From NCBI GenBank assembly GCA_963920765.1, contig OY987247.1:7846471-7910470 (forward strand): a stretch of 64,000 bases of DNA, in the 5' to 3' direction. Source of the DNA: Ulota crispa. Lineage: Eukaryota; Streptophyta; Bryopsida; Orthotrichales; Orthotrichaceae. Shown piece by piece: positions 11,583 through 23,752 of this stretch. Made by a program: the position numbers and the translations under genes. Position 1 is the stretch's first letter, and each line of letters starts with the position of its first letter. The notes beneath the pieces were generated by a model, which was not told the origin of the DNA, did not search any database, and saw only the letters and a program-made list of their open reading frames with translations.

Positions 11583-12779
11583 GTTAGTCCATTAAGATTT
11601 GATCTGGGTAGAAACGAAAAACTAGACGATAGAGGTATATTTTCATTTTTCTTATGAGTAAAAGAACTGCAGCTATTACCTCAATGTTCTCAAAAAGGGA
11701 AAGAGGGGATTTGGGAAAAGATAGAGGCAAGCCTTGCATTTATCAAAAAGCTCACTTCTGAATAGGTTCCCATGTTCCTTAGTTGGAACTTTCCAAAAGT
11801 GCTTCTAAGAGGTAATTCACACAACATCCCATGTCCCAACCATGCAAATTCCAACTCAACGCCAGGTCCCCAATTTCATTAGGTTATTAAGGGAAAAAGA
11901 AGTATTGAAGAAGGCCATGAATATTTTGTGCAAAATGTTAGTGTGACTTGGGTTGAAACTTAGGTCAATAGCAAATTAGTCTACCCAAACCTTGAGTGAA
12001 GTCCCACCTTCTTAGTATCAAAGCATTCAAAAAATGTTGTCATTTAGGCAAAGTGCAATGAACCAAGACATGGGATTTGGAATTTAGTGTGAATTGTCAA
12101 GTCCCAATTGTTGATTCTCAACCAATTGATTGTAGGAGCTTAGGACCTCCTTCCATGCTCGGTTGGTGATTAGCACGATCAATACACAACAAAACTTTCT
12201 CCTATTGATGTGCAAGGAAGTCACTACTTGTTGAAGTTGGCTCACTAAATTTCCACCAATGCATTGGTTGTTTTTGAGCTCCCATTTTTTACATCTTGTT
12301 TTTGCCAATCATTGATGAGGCATTTGTTTGTGTTGCCTTGACTTGCAAAGCTTGGAATTATTGTTGCTAAGGTAGGATGCTCAAATTATGCTTGCACATT
12401 TTGAATTGTCCAAGTAGCCTGTAGTGAAATGGTGCAAGGGGTGGTTTTTAAATTGCCCTCTTATAGTCACTGAATGCATGGAAGAAAATGTGTTTTTAAT
12501 TGCAAGAGCTAATCATTCTCCTTGTTTTTCCAAAACTCTTCACAACTTGCAAGAAAACAATTCTTGGAAGGTCTAGGGTCATAAATAGGGACCTGTGACA
12601 CATACACTTTGCAAATTCATAAGTAATTCAAAAATGCTTCAAAATTTATGAAACGACTTGTGTTATATTCCGCATCTATTTCTCTTTGTCTGAAAATTGA
12701 ATTGAAAATCCTCCCATCCACAGATCACCATGAAAAAGGTGGATGAGCCCTTAGATGGGCAGTTTTCAAGCCTCCTACC
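11583..12779. other. Intergenic DNA, no supported gene
   Basis: A 74-codon minus-strand frame at 12084-12308 has no recognisable domain. No paired terminal repeat is resolved. Confidence 0.35.
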
Positions 12780-13700
12780 TTAACCCTTAAAGCCATGTTG
12801 TCCCCGTGGGGGACAAATGGGATTTCAAGCAAGTACCTACGGCCTCAATTTTTTTCTCGCTTTTTTGAGACTTTTTTTGAAAATAGAAATACACATTAGC
12901 TTTTAGGGAATATATTTTTATTCCAATCTATGCAAGAGAGCAAAAGTTATGCTCATATAAGCAAAAATTTATGGAGATCAGGCATAAATTATTTTTTTAC
13001 ATAAAATGTTTTTTTTATAAAAAAATCTCATAGTTTATAGTTTTTTTTACATTTGAAGCTTTGATTCATTCCATCTGGACTAATTAAGAGAAAGCTATGG
13101 ACAATCTTGTTTTTTGGGCAATTCAAGCATCTTTTTGAAAAAATAACTTATAAACTTCATTTTTGAATACAAGTTTAACACTTTTTCAAAACAAAATGTT
13201 GGTAAGGGTGAAGTTTGCTTTCCGGAAAAATCTCACCATTGGGATTATTGTGTTTCAATTCCATCGCAAGGTTATCAACAATTTAAGTTTTTGTTCTATC
13301 TCATACCTTCTTCTACCTAATGTTTCTTTTAAAGATGAAAACTAAGTATTTTTTGTTTTGATTTATTTCAAAAGATTCTCAACTCAATTCTCCAACATAA
13401 AAAATTAAACATAAAAACTCTAAGGTCCAAAAACTTTAAGTTAAAAAAGTTCAAAGTCAAATTATCTAATCATGCAAGGTGCAAAAAAATTTGTTTTTTA
13501 CACTTAAAACGCAAATATCTTGCAATTTGTGCTATCAAAGTTTTTGATTTTTTTTCCACATTCTTGTACTAGTCTAGTACAAGATCCTACGGTTAGATAT
13601 GCAAAAAGACCAATTTTCAAACTTTTTTATTCTTTGCCATAGAAATAGCAATTTTGAGTGTCTTTTGACAAAATAAAGGACCCATGACTTTAGGGGTTAA
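12780..13700. mobile_element. piggyBac-like TTAA MITE (diverged pB-A relative)
   Basis: The left end is TTAACCCTTAAAGCCATG, and the right end is CATGACTTTAGGGGTTAA. It is 921 bases. Phrases such as GGGACAAATGGGATTT and AAGATCCTACGGTTAGAT tie it to pB-A, but most of the interior has diverged. Confidence 0.75.
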
Positions 13701-14290
13701 ATAGGGAGGTGGCAGGTTTGTGGCTCATGAATGGATGGGAGTAGGGAAAAATTTCTTGATGAAATTTTGCCTAAATCTTACCTGGAAAACTAATTGGCGA
13801 CCATCACACTATAAAAATCAGTGAAAGTTGGATGAGGTAGCCAAACCCCTCCCTCAATCAGCCAAATGTTGGATGAAAGTTACTAATATTAGAAAAATTT
13901 ACGGATGAACGTGCACACACCACTTATTCTATCCAATTCTGTCCAAATTTTCCTTTGCTACCATTGTGGAGTGCATGTCGCTCTACCAGCGAAGATACAA
14001 AAATTAGATCCTAGGTGGGAGGAGGGCATATGACTTTCTACACCAATTCCACCCGCTTCCACATGGAAATGTATAGGGCAATGCCCAACGACAAAGGCGT
14101 TGCCCAATGTCACAAGCAAGAAAGGATGAAAATTTGAGGATGAGAATTGAGGTCGGATGAAAATTCCTTATTGCCAAATACGCAAGAAGACCCGCAGAAT
14201 CAAGCATTATGGTGCAGAAGCCTCCTAGGAACTGAACGGCGAGTTTCTTGGGAGTAGTTTATGTTAAATGCAATTGTTGGTAGCTCTAAT
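13701..14290. other. Intergenic DNA, nothing recognised
   Basis: No gene or bounded repeat is seen. Confidence 0.35.
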
Positions 14291-14690
14291 TAGGGGGTCC
14301 TTCACCCACGTCCTGATTTTATACACCGTACCCAACCCCCACAGAGAGCAATATTTTGGACCTGCAAACGTTTCTTGCCATGTTTCGCAATGTTAGGCCA
14401 GAGTGAAAAAGCTTTGCTTTTTCACATTTCAAATACTCTAAGATTTCAGAAATTTACTATCTAGAGATTGAATTTGGGAGTTTTGAACTCAGTTTTGAAT
14501 TCAGAGACCCTACATTAATCTACGGACCCTTGAAGAGGACATAATTGAACGACAAAAAAAATTGGGGATAAATTATTACTATTACCCTTATTTGGAGATT
14601 AACCTGCCACGTGAAACAAGACAAGAAACACTTGCGGGTCCAAAATATTGCTTTTCCCCCACCCCTCACATGGAAGGAGTCCCTAAGGAC
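14291..14690. repeat. Foldback element of about 400 bases
   Basis: The left arm AGGGGGTCCTTCACC pairs loosely with GGAAGGAGTCCCT on the right. The inner arms GCAATATTTTGGACC and GGTCCAAAATATTGC pair exactly. Also inverted are TTTCTTG/CAAGAAA segments. Confidence 0.55.
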
Positions 14691-14947
14691 ATGGTATGAA
14701 GCAATAATCGGGTAGAACCGGCTGTTAGTGTATTACCAACTAGTTGAAATTGCAAAAAAACCAGTTGAAATTGAACCTACCAAATAAAAAACCGACCATT
14801 TTCTTCCAAAAATCTAATTATAAAATATTATAGTATATTTTTAGAAATTTCATAGGAAATAACCGGTCCATAATATTGAAAATCCGGTTGAAACTGGGAA
14901 ATGTCAGATTTTAGCTTGTGAAGTTGAAATTTCTCCCCGCTTCACAC

Positions 14948-15392
14948 TAGGGGTAGTCACGGCACTTTCTTGGGCGACTGTGAAGAATGAGAACTTGTAC
15001 ATGCCACATCGCTGGTGGCTGCCGCAACTTACATTTTGATTAGCGTGCTAAACTTCTCAGAGCTCCATTATTCTCCTCCGGAGATGAAGAATGGAATGGA
15101 GAGTGAATTAGCATGTGAACTTCTTACCAAGATCTACTCGTTTTCCCCGCTCATGAATCTCTTTTCACCCTAACTCATTTTGCTCCTCCAATTGCTAGCC
15201 GTGCTACCTTTCTCTAAGTAAACCATTCTCCATTCTCCATTCTCCACTCTCCACTCTCCACTCTCCACTCTCCATCACATACAAATGGGGTGTCATAGCA
15301 TCTTCACGAAGAACAAGCTCCTATTGGCTCCTACTTTCACTTAGCCAATTCTCAATCTCTTTCATTCTCTGAGAAGATGTGACTACCCCTAC
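14948..15392. mobile_element. MITE family E, copy 1
   Basis: The left end TAGGGGTAGTCACGGCA is inverted at the right as GTGACTACCCCTA. It abuts a second copy directly at 15393. A run of CTCCATT/CTCCACT 7-mers lies at about 15227-15275 inside it. Confidence 0.7.
15227..15275 (+). repeat. 7-bp tandem repeat (CTCCAYT)n
   Basis: About seven head-to-tail copies of CTCCATT/CTCCACT are visible within the family E element. Confidence 0.75.
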
Positions 15393-15814
15393 TAGGGGTA
15401 GTCACGGCATTTTCAAGAATGGAAAGAGAATGAATATTGAGAAGTTGTGGAGAAAAAGGAGGAGCCAATAGGAGCAAGTTATTTGTGAAGATGTTGTGAC
15501 ACCCCATTTGTGTGGTTTGGAGAATGAGAATGGAGAATGCAAGGTAACTTTCTTCCTTGACCAATTAGAAAAGGGGGCAACCTACAACACCGGATAAAAC
15601 CATGAAACCGTGTGAGAAAACCGAGCAACCAGTGGTGAATTATTAGCTTGCTAAACTTCACGGCCTCCATTTATCACCTCCAGAGGAGAATAATAGACAA
15701 CTAAGAAATTTAACACATGAAGCTGGACAAAACTTCCAACAACCACCACCTACTCGACACGCTACCATTCTCAATCTCCAGATCCATTCACAAAAGTGCC
15801 GTGACTACCCCTAC
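15393..15814. mobile_element. MITE family E, copy 2
   Basis: It starts TAGGGGTAGTCACGGCAT and ends TGCCGTGACTACCCCTA. It is partly an inverted copy of the neighbouring element (shared GGAGCCAATAGGAGC and ATTCTCATTCTCC-type segments), and it sits back to back with it. Confidence 0.7.
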
Positions 15815-16135
15815 TGTGAAACTTTTATCACAATTTTAAACTTTTGAACCAATCAGATTCCGAGAATCCAGTAGGACTTAGGATTTGGAAGTTCTGACAC
15901 GATGGAAACCGCCCTGGAGACCCGGCAGCTTTCAAAACGGCATTTGTAGAAACAAACATATGCTTTTCTCAAAGGTTTCTAATTTCCACGTGTCATCACG
16001 TTATTGTATTTGGATCCGCTGATCCGCCACTTCGTCAAAAAACTCCACAGGCTGACGTGTACCCCGATTTTGTTTTTTATTTTAATTCAGGGTATATTCT
16101 ATCCTCTAGTTCAAGAAAAAGACAGCAAAATTGAG
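15815..16135. other. Intergenic DNA, nothing recognised
   Basis: No gene or bounded repeat is seen. Confidence 0.35.
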
Positions 16136-16383
16136 TTAACCACTGAGCGCCCAGCACAAATTCACTCAAATTCAAACCCTTTGGAACTCATTCCAATCAA
16201 ACTATCATTTAAAAAAGATTCACAAAAATTAACCATACCAATTGGTAGTGAACATAGGCCCGGATCTCTAAGGAAAAGGACACAACCTTTCATTGTACCA
16301 TTGAGAAACTTATAACAGTCAAACAAGGAACTTTTTTGAAACCAAGAGGCCATATTTTGGCCCCTTGGGCGCTCAAGGGTTAA
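16136..16383. mobile_element. piggyBac-like TTAA MITE (family pB-D, copy 1)
   Basis: The ends are TTAACCACTGAGCGCCCAG and TTGGGCGCTCAAGGGTTAA. It is 248 bases including TTAA and shares its right TTAA with the next element. The sister copy lies at 40955-41199. Confidence 0.75.
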
Positions 16384-16617
16384 CCACTGCGTGCCCAATC
16401 AACATTATACTGTCGATGGGGCCCACAACGATATCTTACTTTTTCTCTTAATTTGTACGGTGAAAACAGTCATGCCTAGTCTCCATCAGCAAAGAAGGTA
16501 GCCATTTTTCAAATCCTACGATCACTTTTTCTGAATGTAATTTTCCAAGCTGTGGTGGCCATTAAAACCCTCATTTGCTCCTAAATCTTAAAATAACTCT
16601 GGACGCTCGGGGGTTAA
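16380..16617. mobile_element. piggyBac-like TTAA MITE (family pB-D, copy 2)
   Basis: The left end is TTAACCACTGCGTGCCCA, and the right end is GGACGCTCGGGGGTTAA. It is 238 bases. Its left TTAA is the right TTAA of the preceding element, so one element landed at the other's boundary. Confidence 0.7.
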
Positions 16618-16887
16618 GATGCCAATTCATTTGCTCTACCCACCAATTGGAAATCTCTTGATGGATCAAAATTCAAAGAACAGGCTACTCTTTATTAAAG
16701 GCATTTTATAATTTTTAAAAGAAAAATTAGTACTCTGCCAGAACTATTGGAAGGGACAAAGAGAGTTTAGTTGTGGATCCAAGCACTCAATGCATGCTTT
16801 TTCATCCAAAGCAAAATGCCAACGTCTTTTCAAAACTTTCCTGATGTTGTGAGGAAAATGTAATCACTTTTTTTTAGAGTGAAGGGT

Positions 16888-17771
16888 TTAACCCCTAAAG
16901 TTCTTTGGTGTTTACATGGTCAAATGGCTCAAAATTGACCTTTCTCGATAAAATGAATAGTGAATTAAAATTTTGAATTATTTTCAATAATTTAACTGTA
17001 AGATTTATTTTTTCACTTGCTTATGTGCATTCTCGCAAAACTTCAAATTTTGTGAAGGCATGCTTCATTAGATTATAACACTCAAATTAGGGCCAAAACT
17101 TTTTTTGAAGCTTCTTTTAGGTGTCAATTTCTTTTTCAGTCATTAAATGATATCTTCCACTTTATGAATTTCTTGTGCAATTTAACTTTATTGTAGAGAA
17201 TGAAGTTGGCTAAATGCCTCACAAATTTCATGATCACCCAATGCTTCAAACATAATGGAAAAAAATCAAAAGCTAGATTTGCTTTAATTTGTTCAAATTT
17301 TCACCTGGGAAACTTCACCAAAGAGATTCTTATAGAAATAAATCTCAATTACAAAATCCATGCGGAGTAAACCTATAACATCATGTGGAGTACTTGCTAA
17401 AGTGATTTTTTTAATAAATAAAAAGTAAAATTGAAGTTGTTACATAGTCAAGGAGAGTTGATTGGAAATTTTACCCATTGACCAAGCCATTGTAAAGTGC
17501 TTTTGAACACTATTTGGGCAACACCCTTCCTCAATCCCTTTGTTTCCAAATTTTTTTGTGGATGCCTGTGTTGACATCTAAATCACATTTGGTACCATAT
17601 CTCACTCAAAAATTATTCAATTCCACTTTTTTTGGGAAATATGCAAGCTTTTTCAATATGAGGACATACACCCTTATTTCCACAATTCTTATCTTTTATA
17701 TTTACTTGAGAAATGCTTGCCCAAATATCCCAAAAGCCCACAGTGGGCTCCTCGGTCCTTTAGGGGTTTAA
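16888..17771. mobile_element. piggyBac-like TTAA MITE (unique interior)
   Basis: The left end is TTAACCCCTAAAGTTCTTTG, and the right end is CGGTCCTTTAGGGGTTTAA. It is about 884 bases. One extra T before the right TTAA is probably a later indel. The interior is AT-rich and non-coding. Confidence 0.65.
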
Positions 17772-19235
17772 TATGTGCTTTTGGTCCAACCAAATTATGT
17801 TCAAAAAAGAAAGGTTGATCCTTATAGTGTGTGTTACATGAACATGGTATCACCTATTTTTGAAATGTGACACGCTTGCACCTCAAACTAATAATTAACC
17901 CTCTACAAAAGTGGATAGACAGTACAAAACATTCTAGTTACTTAGTAAAACAAGTCAAAACCCACTAATCCATTTGAGGGTATTTTAGGTCCTTTTAAAC
18001 ATCGATTGACCATGTTTTGGGCAACCGAACTATTTAAAGGTAAATATTGCTGAACAAAGTCATTATAACAAGGGGGTTCAAACCCCTACAAAATTTGTTT
18101 TCTCAAATCCTATTTTCTACTTGTCTTTTAACAAGAGAAGAACCTTTATTTTTCAACTTGGTTTCATAAATATAAATTTTACTTTGAAATGATATTCCGA
18201 TTATTTTCCACAAGTTTTTAGGCAAATAACAACGTGCACAAGACTTTTTTGTTTTCTCATGAGAAAACACAAACCTGTGCACAGTAAAAACTCCGTTCTG
18301 ATCTTGCAGAGAACTACGCTAAATAGTGCATTTTAGGTTGCGTCTGGGTTGCCTTAACAATTAGGTTGTCTTACTTTGGAATGTTACCTTATGATTAGTG
18401 TCTAGGGAGGTTTTAAAAAAAACTTGGTACATGTCCTACTCTCCTCTAGTCCGCTCGATTTTTTCTTTTTTTAATCAGCCATGGTCTAGACATGTATTTT
18501 TTGGTCGGTCAATAACCTTAGTTTTTTTTTTTTCACTTGGTTGATTTCCTAATTGAGGAAATTAGTTCGGTTGAAAACTAAATTTCAATGTACTATATCA
18601 AATTTCTTTTTTTTACAAATGCTGCAAACAATTTCATCTTTTGCTTACCATGTGCATGGCATAGCAAAGCAAGACAATGATCATGACAACAACAACTTGT
18701 CAAGTTACTCCCAATCAATGCAAACTTCTTTATACTTTAAAAGGATTTATTGTTGACTTCTATTACTTAAATATCTTTGGCTAGATTTGAACCAAGTCAA
18801 GTCCCACACTCTCACAGTCACCCACTCACCCACTCACCGTCTCATTTACTCACCCACTCACTTACCCACCTACTCACCCACATGGCCACCTCACCCATAT
18901 TTCTTGTTTTTAATTTTTTTTGAACTTTTAGCACTGTGTAACTACTTGTGAAATAAAAAAAACATTTGATTTTTGTTTAGAAGGTCGGAAAATTTCATTA
19001 TTATGAGAAAGTTCATACGTTGATTTCCCATAATTTCAAATTTCATTCGGCCCATTTCCTCATTTACAAGTGCACGTTTGGCTAAATTTCCTAAAGATGA
19101 AATTGTAACTTGGCTGATTTCCTAAAGCCATATTTTTATGGTTGGAAGCAAATCCGCCAACTTTCATTTTATTTCAGCAATCCTCAAAAAAAGTCAGTTA
19201 ACTTGTAACTAAAAGTTGGTTCTCCCCAAACACTG
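17772..19235. other. Intergenic DNA with a short satellite, no gene
   Basis: Contains a CACTCACC-type tandem tract at about 18818-18886. A poly-T/C interval near 18460-18540 is low complexity. No supported open frame. Confidence 0.4.
18818..18886 (+). repeat. Tandem (CACTCACC)-like tract
   Basis: Repeated CACCCACTCACC units with small variations are visible. Confidence 0.65.
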
Positions 19236-19752
19236 CTTATGACTCATCACTTGGTCACTTGGAGGTGCATGCAGCTCTCTAGATACTAGAATTTTGCATG
19301 CTTTACAACTTGAACAATACTAGCTTATTTTTCAACAATGGCCTTGTTGTTACCAAATCATGAATGTTGTTGACAATTATCAAAATTGCATTTTTTGTTG
19401 ATAAAAATTACTGTGGTATGAGTAAGTTGCATATAGTGGAAAATGTCAAGAAATTAGTGTGGAGCAACTACACTGACTATTGCATTTAGGTTGTGTTGAC
19501 AATTAATAAGTTGCCTTATCCTAAACAATTACCTCATGACTCATTGCTTGATCACTTGGAGGCACATACAACTCTCTAAATACGTAGATTTCACAAGGTT
19601 TGCAATTTGAATGTAGCTATTTTGTGTTTATGTAGCTTTACTATTATTGCCAAACCCTTAAATTTGTTTATTACAAGAATTCCTTATGAAAATTACTATA
19701 GCAGCAGTAAATTTTTATATAGTGTGAAATGTCTAGAAATTAGTGTGGGGCC
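19236..19752 (+). repeat. Direct duplication, two units about 295 bases apart
   Basis: The segment beginning ATGACTCATCACTTGGTCAC (about 19239) recurs as ATGACTCATTGCTTGATCAC (about 19537). Both units run on through GTGCATGCAGCTCTCTAGAT / ACATACAACTCTCTAAAT to an AGAAATTAGTGTGG end. Units differ by scattered substitutions. A related single copy seems present near 38920-38985. Confidence 0.6.
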
Positions 19753-19763
19753 AGTGTATCTAG

Positions 19764-19920
19764 TAAGGTAGGAGGTTCTCAAATCAATTGGGCTCAAAAA
19801 CCAATCAGCTCTAGGAACCCTTGACATTTTAGAAGAAATATCTATTACTGTCATTGATGAGTTAGGTGAGCTTAACAATTGGTATTAGAGCCTAGTTAGT
19901 TTTAGAACCTCCTACCTTAT
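19764..19920. mobile_element. Palindromic TA-flanked MITE (family A, copy 1)
   Basis: The ends TAAGGTAGGAGGTTCT and AGAACCTCCTACCTTA are inverted. The centre TATTACTGTCATTGATGAG is shared with the copies at 26888 and 49640. Confidence 0.7.
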
Positions 19921-20325
19921 AACTTATAAGGTAGAGCTGCCCATACTTGATCATTTAAGCTTCTACAAGACATCACATTAGAGCAACAATGCGGCGCAAA
20001 TTATTCTTTGGTGACTTCATACAAAATATTCACAAATTTTTTCAGAATTTTTCATGCTAAATTGAGTTTTATACAAATTTTGAAAGTGCATAAAGTGTTT
20101 GGAACCTATACCCAATCACTAGACTCTCCTGATCCCGATCATAGCCAAAACACTTCTTGCTCATTACTTCCTACCTTCTTTTGAGACACATGTCATGACT
20201 TCATTTGTCTTAATCTTAAAAAGGGAAAAAATTTGCATTCCAAGGCTTAGAAATAGGCTGGTTGGACCCAAAACACCTTAGTGATTGGGAATAGAATCCC
20301 AGTTGGGAATGGGCGTCTCTACCTT
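19921..20325. other. Intergenic DNA, nothing recognised
   Basis: No gene or bounded repeat is seen. Confidence 0.35.
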
Positions 20326-20765
20326 AGAGCATCTCCATTGGTTGAGTCCAGCCGCTCAAACAGCATGGCCGAAGGGTGTTAATCGAGATTTGGATTTCCA
20401 CCAGTGACTCAAGGCAAGCAAAATTTCACAGCGGCCTTGCCAAATAGTGCTCCGGGGACAGTGACCTCCCAGGGCTAGCTTCTCTTTTAGCGAGTTAGAA
20501 TTTCGGACTGTGAACTCGATGTCGGGGAGAGTGCTATTCTCAGCGTTGACGAGTGATCTCCGATGTGTTGAAAGGTATCTTGCAGCTAAGCTGTTGTGAG
20601 ATCTGAGTATTTGCATGCCAAAATAAGCACCTCCCTTGCACATCAAGGCCATTAAATCCGTGTACCAGTGGAGATTGCTTGGAATGCCTGCGCTGAAATG
20701 CCTCCAAGGACCTGCTCAAGCTGCTTCAACGAGCTTGCATTTCGCAGGACCGGTGGAGATGCTCT
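20326..20765. mobile_element. MITE family D, copy 1
   Basis: The left end AGAGCATCTCCATTGG and the right end CCGGTGGAGATGCTCT are imperfect inverted repeats. The interior is richer in GC than the surroundings and gives several overlapping short open frames with no motif. A related copy lies at 58051-58373. Confidence 0.6.
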
Positions 20766-21361
20766 TGAAGTTTGTTTTAGTAAAGACATCCGGTTTTGGA
20801 TTCTGTGCTCCAGCCATGCGGCATGGTGCACCAGGACCAACTCAGAAAGATGTGCCACGTGGCAGCCATGTCAGCCTGCCCAACACCGGGCACGACTTCG
20901 GTCAAGCTGGACTAGTCTTATGTCGTCAGCGTGACGTAAGACTAGATTGGGTCTCTAGCACTGCCCGGGGAGAAATTCAGCTAAACTAGCCAATAGCCGT
21001 TGCTCTTTGGTATTATATGGGAATATTGTTATCTCGGTTAGTCGGTTATGATTGAAATACATATTTTCAGGAAAATCTACAATAATTGTAGCACGGAATA
21101 ACAATTTCGGATACAAAAATAATTTTGTAGTTGCTTAGTATTATTGGTTATATCTCTAATATTTATTGGATTTGGGCCGCCTGAGAAGTGGCTTTGCATG
21201 AAGAGAACTTTTCTCGAGGAAGTATGAGTAGGTATTGTACTTGAATAGTCAGTCAATACTATGAGGACAAAGCCTCTAGTAGCCTAGCTTCTTGTTTTCA
21301 TATCACAACCATCCATGTAACAATGGGTGGTCTTTTGGTGCCTAGCGTATTTTAAAAAGAA
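20766..21361. other. Intergenic DNA, partly GC-rich, no supported gene
   Basis: 20790-20990 has raised GC and open frames on both strands without recognisable domains. A short palindrome, AGTCTTATGTCG...CGTAAGACT, lies at about 20914-20943. Confidence 0.35.
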
Positions 21362-22101
21362 GGAAATATTGATGGATACCCCTAAAATTTGCTATATTTG
21401 TATAGATACCCCTGATTTCTCAGAAATTACACAAATATTTTTGACATTTCAAAGGAGCATCTCAAGTACTTTTGGAAATATTTGTTTCAACTATTTTGTT
21501 TTGTCTTTGTGTGTTCATGTGCTTCAATTAAGGTATTCATTGTAAGATCTAGAAACAATGATTTTGAAAAAGCAAAATAACAATGTCAAGGGTATTTGGG
21601 CAATTTTTGAAAGGGAATTGATATATGTACCACACCTTTTTTACTATTCTACCACACTTACTATATATGGTCAATATTTATGATATCATAGTAGGTGAGG
21701 ACCATTGTTTAAACCTCACTAATTTGAAAATATAGTTTGACATAGAAGTTGCAACTTTGGCTTTGCTTTTCAACTCTAAATCTTGCTTGTAGTATTGATT
21801 TGAAGATTTCAATTAAACTTAGCATTATTTAGATATTTTCGTTGTTACTATGAGCAAGATTTGGAATTGAAGAACAAAATTGAAATTGCAACTTTTATGC
21901 TAGATTGTATTTTCAAATAAGTTATGTTTTGCTCATGGTCCATACCTAGTTGCCTACTATGATATCATAAATACTGAACGTATATAGTAAGTGCTGTAGA
22001 ATAGTCAAAAAAATATGGTGCATATATCAATTCCCTTTCTGAAAAATCAGGGACATCTATACAAATATTGCAAATTTAAGAGGTACTTATCAAATTTTCC
22101 C
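21362..22101. mobile_element. MITE family B, copy 3, split by a nested element
   Basis: The left GGAAATATTGATGGATACCC and right GGTACTTATCAAATTTTCCC are inverted ends. The element is interrupted at 21613-22035 by a family M palindromic element. Confidence 0.7.
21613..22035. mobile_element. Palindromic Mutator-like MITE (family M, copy 2), nested
   Basis: The ends are GGGAATTGATATATGTACC and its inverse. The flanking 9-mers TTTTTGAAA (21604-21612) and TTTCTGAAA (22036-22044) match at 8 of 9. It is inserted inside a family B element. Confidence 0.8.
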
Positions 22102-23309
22102 TAAAAGAAATAGTTTAGAGTAACTTGATGGTTTGTTTTTACCATGGTTTAGAACTCCTAAAAGGAAAATAGAGATATTACAGAAATAGTGCTTCTATAG
22201 CAAAGCATTGAATAGTATAATAACCATTATAGAAATAATATAAACAAGGTGCAAAGTACCCCTCAATTGCTTTTGTAGGAAAATGGAATGAATATAATCC
22301 ACCTAGTACAATGAAGGCAGTGTTGTATTGAAACTACGTGTTTATCATCTTGAATTGTGGATGTTTGCTCATTTTAGAGGTTTATAATTCAAAAACTATT
22401 GGGGGTGAAAGTCTTCCAATGTTTAATAGTGTTGCATTGAAATCGGGTGATTGTGAAAGATTTCTTAGCTATTTCCTCAAATTTGTAGTATTCTGAATCA
22501 CTATTTTTCACAAATGAATTAGCTCATCTTATACTAGGTGCCACCTCTCCCCATGCATTGATCTTATGCAATATCTCTCTTGTAAATATTGGTTATAGCT
22601 TATTTACAAAATATTTTCCGATATCGGTATGTTAATTAGTGCAGACAAAAAATTTCTTTTTATTGTACTGATTTCCAGTAAATAAAGTTGGTGCTTGGAA
22701 ATTTTGTAACCGTTCTACATGCTTACGATTGTTGTAGTGGTATTTTGCTAACCTATAACCTTTTACTTATAGTTTTATCTAATGAATAAAATGAATTCGT
22801 CTTGTTGATGCTTGTCATAACTTATCATCCAACCACAATCAAACTAAAATTTTCTGTTGGAATCGGCTCATGTTGAAATATTGTAGCATTGTACTAGTTT
22901 AAAAGTAGAAGAAAAAGTTGTGGTTATGCTAAATTTTCGACAGGATACATCAGTATGTCAGTTTTGTACGTCTGTAACCTCTTCTAATAGTATATTAGTT
23001 CTAGTATTGCTTCTTCATTAAAAAGATAAAGCAATAAACACTATGTCATATTAGACTAAATATGGACTATCTAAAATCCATAAATAATCATCCTGGAAAA
23101 TAATACTTGTGTACACACGGCAATACATCAAGAGATTTTTGGGAAATTTTACCTTAAGTTGTCTAAACATGGGGAAATCTCCCAATGTTGTGCATAGTTT
23201 GCAATTATACCCATAGTTCATATGCCATGAGTAGTCCATTAATGGTTAACTGAAGTAACGACAAAGGAAATTCAAATGTGGATGCTGTCTTTAATTTATT
23301 TTTCCAGCA
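22102..23309. other. Intergenic DNA, no supported gene
   Basis: AT-rich, with no open frame over about 60 codons that looks coding and no paired terminal repeat. Confidence 0.4.
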
Positions 23310-23447
23310 TTGTCATGCCCACACAGATCTTTGAATTCCCCATCTTTCATAAAAGTTTCAAAAAATTACATAAAGTAGTTTAGCCATAAGTACATGCTTG
23401 AAATCCCGTTTGTCCCCCGCAAGGATAAGTGGTCCTTCAGGGGTTAA
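23310..23447. mobile_element. Truncated piggyBac-like TTAA MITE (pB-A end fragment)
   Basis: The last 138 bases match the pB-A end that carries TCAAAAAATTACATAAAGTA and the terminal CCTTCAGGGGTTAA. The other end is missing. Confidence 0.65.
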
Positions 23448-23520
23448 CTTACTACTAAAAACTTCCAAGAAATTTTATTTGAATGGACCGGTCTTGAAGA
23501 GAAATCTAATCACCATTTCT

Positions 23521-23752
23521 TTAACCCCTAAACGGCCCGAAAGCCCTTTGCGGCCGTATGTACATTTGTATGTATAGACATATTTGAGCTGCTTTGAGGG
23601 GTTTTCAAAATATTTTATGCACTCACCATCATACAACCCTTCAATATGTATGGTTGTAACACTTAATTTTTAGCAGATTCAAACTTCTGAATATTGGTTG
23701 CAACCATATTTGATACCGTATCTCCAGAGCCCAAGGGCCCTTCAGGGGTTAA
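23521..23752. mobile_element. piggyBac-like TTAA MITE (family pB-E, copy 1)
   Basis: The ends are TTAACCCCTAAACGGCCC and GGGCCCTTCAGGGGTTAA. It is 232 bases including TTAA. The inverted sister copy at 37593-37824 has the same length. Confidence 0.8.

Noticed and set aside
14945-15820. CACTA-type transposon, from CACTAGGGG at the left edge
   Set aside because: The right edge reads TACTG, not TAGTG, and no 3-bp duplication is seen.
20356-20989. Overlapping open frames of 70-117 codons on both strands
   Set aside because: Most lie in a family D MITE with raised GC; no frame shows motifs or consistent splice sites.
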